From positions 37,948,091 to 38,012,090 of the forward strand of contig NC_053044.1 of the NCBI RefSeq assembly GCF_003473485.1: a stretch of 64,000 nucleotides of DNA, read 5' to 3'. The notes under the pieces are model-generated. The model saw nothing but the letters and a program-made list of their open reading frames with translations, did not search any database and was not told the DNA's origin. The translations under genes were made by a program, and so were the position numbers. The number at the start of each line of letters is the position of its first letter. The first letter of the stretch is position 1. The DNA is from Medicago truncatula (taxonomy: Eukaryota; Streptophyta; Magnoliopsida; Fabales; Fabaceae). Positions 61,112-64,000 of this stretch are shown here, one piece after another.

Positions 61112-63430
61112 TGTCACTCACTCAACAATCACTCTCTCATGCAACCTTTTCTTCTAAAAGACTGAAAAGCTTATTTGATTTGATGGGTTACGAGGGAGGT
61201 AGCTACTTATATTGTGTTTGTATAATATGTATCATGTGATAAGAACAAATGGAAAACGGTTGTTAATTAGACCTCAATTACCCTAACTACTTGTAACTAA
61301 CTATAGTTCTCTCTAACTAACATTCAAGCAACTCTAACCACCTTAACTAACTCTAGTTATCTCAACAGAAGACAAATAATAATTAATAACTTTAAAAAAA
61401 AAAAATTAAGTGATGAAGGAAGAGGAGATTAAAACATGTACCTTAGTGAAAGCCCTGAAGTGCATGTGCATGTTCATGGTGTTAGGTTATAGAGGGAAAT
61501 GATTTGAATGAATTCTTCTGATGATGATGAATAACAAAATCATCGTTTCTTCTTCTTCTGACAGAAACAGATTGACTTCGGATGACTCACAGAAAATAAT
61601 GTTATTAATTCTAGCAAATCTTACAAGACTTGCATGATTTTTGAGCAGTCACTTACGTTCTATGATGACATAGATATGCAAACATAAAATTTCACATGTA
61701 TTAATGCATAATTTTTTAAAATTCATTAAAATTAATTTTTTTTTAAATTATTTATTGAGATAGATCTAACATGTTATATGCAACCATTTATTTTTTAAGA
61801 AATCATATATGTCTTTATATATTAGTAGAAAAGTATGATCAAAATATATTATGCGAATAGTCACATAGTCAACTAAAGTCAATTATTTTGGGATTGATGG
61901 ATAAGATAACCCATGCAGCTATAGCGAAATCACAATCATCCCATCAAAATCAGACATATCACATTTTAAGAATGCAGCTTGACCGCACCTGGATTCACTT
62001 CACTCAATTCATTTTCGATAAATTATAGGTTATAAGTCATTAGATGAAAGAAAAAAAAACATTGTTTCATGATTGACATTTGTTTCACGATCGAGCTTAT
62101 AATTTAGGGTTAATAGTGTTTTTCACCCCTGTAATATAGGTCATTTTCGGTTTTCGTCCCTATAAAATTTTCGTTTGATTTCCATCCTTGTAAAACTTTT
62201 TTTTCCGGAAAACACCCCTCCCCCATAAGACTGTGCATATTTGCTGACGTGGTACAATGTGTGGCATGCTGACTGTGCATATATGCTTATGTGGCGTGTT
62301 GACTGTATAATTATTTTTATTTTTCTAAGGCTACACGTGGCATTTGTGACTATTTTTTTAAAAAAGTTATAATATAAATTCATTTATATTAATTTAGAAA
62401 TAAAAATAATTTTAAAAATTTGAAAATAAAAAAATTCAGGAATTTTTTTTTTATTACGAAAAATATTTACCAAATTTTTTATTTAAATTAGAAAATAATT
62501 TTTTTCTAAAATTTTAATTTCAAAAATGATTTTATAAAAATCTGAATTTTTTCTAAATTTGTATCCAGATTTTTAAAAATAAAATATTTTCCAGAATTTT
62601 GTTTTGTAGAAAAAATTTTAAAACTGTTTTTTTTTGGGAAAAAAATATGAATTTGTTTTTTCTAATTTAACTTTTTTTTATTTTGAAAATTAAACTCCAG
62701 AATCTTTAAAAAAAAAAACCGAATATTTTTTCTGATTTTTATAATATTTGAAAGAAAAAAAACTTTTTTTTTCGATTTTTAAAATCTGAATATTTTTCTG
62801 ATTTTTTTTATTTTTGAAAATTTATTTTCAAATATTTTAAAAAATAAAATCTGATGTAGACAATTAAAAAAATAAAAAGGTCAAGTCAGCGCCACATAGT
62901 ATGTAGTGGTGTATTGCCTTGGTACACTCTATCGGGATACTTGGATTTTAAAGCATCAGATGGAGTTGGTGTGTGGCCTTGGATTGTGATGTTTATGTAT
63001 TTATTTCATGAGATTAAAGCATAGAGAAGAAGAAAATGAAAAAAATGAGAAAAGTGATTATTCTATATTGAAGAGTTTGTTACAAGATATTTATAGTTTC
63101 TGAATCTCGGACTAACTCCTTAGATGCTACAGCAGGCATTAACTAACTCAACTGTAATGTAACTAGGATAGTCTATGTAGTATACACAATAAGAATGGTG
63201 TGGAATAACTTGCAACAAGTTAACTTGCTGCAAAAGTTAACTAGTGCATAGTAAGTTCAACACTATTCTTATTTGAAAGGGGTTTTGATGTGGAATTCCT
63301 GAAAGTGTTTGGCTTCTGGTGACCTTTGTAATTGTGTATTTTACTTGATTGTTTGGTCGTCTAGCAAATAATAGTGTAGGCTATTTGCTTCATTAAAGAT
63401 GAATAGAGTTTGTTTATGTTGAATTAATAA
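61112..63430. other. 5' flank of copy C and AT-rich spacer
   Basis: About 61112-61600 is the family's 5' flank. About 62105-62240 looks like a transposon end (TTTTCGGTTTTCGTCCCTAT), followed by about 600 bp of extremely A/T-rich sequence (about 62300-62870) with many short runs. No gene is supported. Confidence 0.45.
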
Positions 63431-64000
63431 TAGTACCCACATAAGAACTTAAAATATTGCCATGAAAATATCCATATCATAACATGATGAAAATAGGCTA
63501 AATTGCATTTTTGGTCCCTTAATTATTTAGGTAGTATCGCTTTGGTCCCTTAATTAAAATTCGATTTATTTTGGTCCCTTAACTTCTCTCTGTTACACAT
63601 TTTGGTCCTTTCCGTTAGTTTTAATTCAAAAATGTTAGATTTTTTTCATCTTCTTCTCCTCTTTTTCATCTTCATATCATCTCCATCAACCTTCAACAAC
63701 AAGAATCCAAAAAAAATTCCAGAAGAAAACCTAACGCTTTTGAATTAAAACTAACGAAAAGAACCAAAATGTGTAACGGAAAGAAATTAAGAGACCAAAA
63801 TAAATCGAATTTTAATTAAGGGACCAAAGCGATACTACCTAAATAGTTAAGGGACCAAAAATGCAATTTAAATATTGCCATGAAATGCAAAACATAAACT
63901 TAAAATAAATAGCACTAAATTTCTCGGTAACCACATGGCCAACCAGTCATACATTTTGCTAGCTATCCAATATGCTAAAGATGTGCTATATTAGCAGCTC
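63430..64000 (-). pseudogene. 3' flank of another Di19-like unit, cut by the window end
   Basis: About 63435-63490 and 63850-64000 match the region 3' of exon 5 in copies A and B (compare 3830-3970 and 16860-17040), with a foldback element inserted between. The next copy probably continues beyond the window, but no exon is inside it. Confidence 0.5.
63491..63870. mobile_element. Foldback MITE
   Basis: About 380 bp with arms of about 150 bp: the left TAAATTGCATTTTTGGTCCC is mirrored by the right GGGACCAAAAATGCAATTTA, and the mirrored order continues through TAGTATCGC and TTTTAATTCAAAA. The centre is a CTTC-rich stretch. It resembles the TTTTTGGTCCCT-type Mutator MITEs of legumes. Exact target duplications were not resolved. 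Confidence 0.75.

Noticed and set aside
1..64000. CRISPR array, bacterial operons or rRNA genes
   Set aside because: No regularly spaced repeats of CRISPR type and no ribosomal sequences; introns and repeat types show a plant nuclear genome.

Overview
This window is nuclear DNA of a flowering plant, most likely a papilionoid legume close to Medicago. It is AT-rich, its genes are split by GT-AG introns, plastid proteins carry serine/threonine-rich transit peptides, and it holds a typical mix of plant transposons (SINEs, LINE pieces, a Mutator-like element, a Helitron, solo LTRs, MITEs). The legume and genus call rests on familiarity with protein and repeat families, not on a search.

Two housekeeping genes anchor the window. 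At the left end is a two-exon gene for plastid elongation factor Tu (tufA, + strand, 339-2043). In the middle is an 11-exon gene for the alpha subunit of anthranilate synthase (- strand, 38101-43045), the first committed step of tryptophan synthesis in plastids. This copy is complete except for an apparent 2-base deletion in exon 4.

Most of the remainder (about 3.3-34 kb and 46.7-64 kb) is a decayed tandem array on the minus strand of a five-exon gene that I read as a divergent Di19-like (drought-induced 19) family. Three copies splice into open frames of 247, 234 and 231 codons (4090-6614, 17161-21531, 58327-61111). At least seven others are fragments or pseudogenes with stops, lost start codons, lost splice sites and recombination junctions. 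All three open copies keep two CxxC pairs but lack the canonical zinc-finger histidines.

The unusual feature is a set of long, imperfect but extensive palindromes in this array made from pieces of unrelated genes. Three come from the N-terminal region of an ARGONAUTE gene (10.6-11.3, 30.3-31.0 and 51.5-52.6 kb). One comes from the first coding region of a class II trehalose-6-phosphate synthase-like gene (49261-50194; two arms of about 457 bp, about 94% alike, separated by only 20 bp). If transcribed they would fold into long double-stranded RNAs able to feed small-RNA production against their source genes, including the RNA-silencing machinery itself. This is the best candidate here for an undescribed system; transcription and small RNAs cannot be judged from sequence.

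Because the array is duplicated, several insertions can be dated against a paralogous empty site in the same window: a 2.7-kb Mutator-like element with 9-bp target duplications and two internal hairpins (12470-15205), a 293-bp MITE (24912-25204), a 967-bp solo LTR (32821-33787), a SINE (45440-45575) and a 1.7-kb poly(A)-ended retroelement in an intron (17620-19344).
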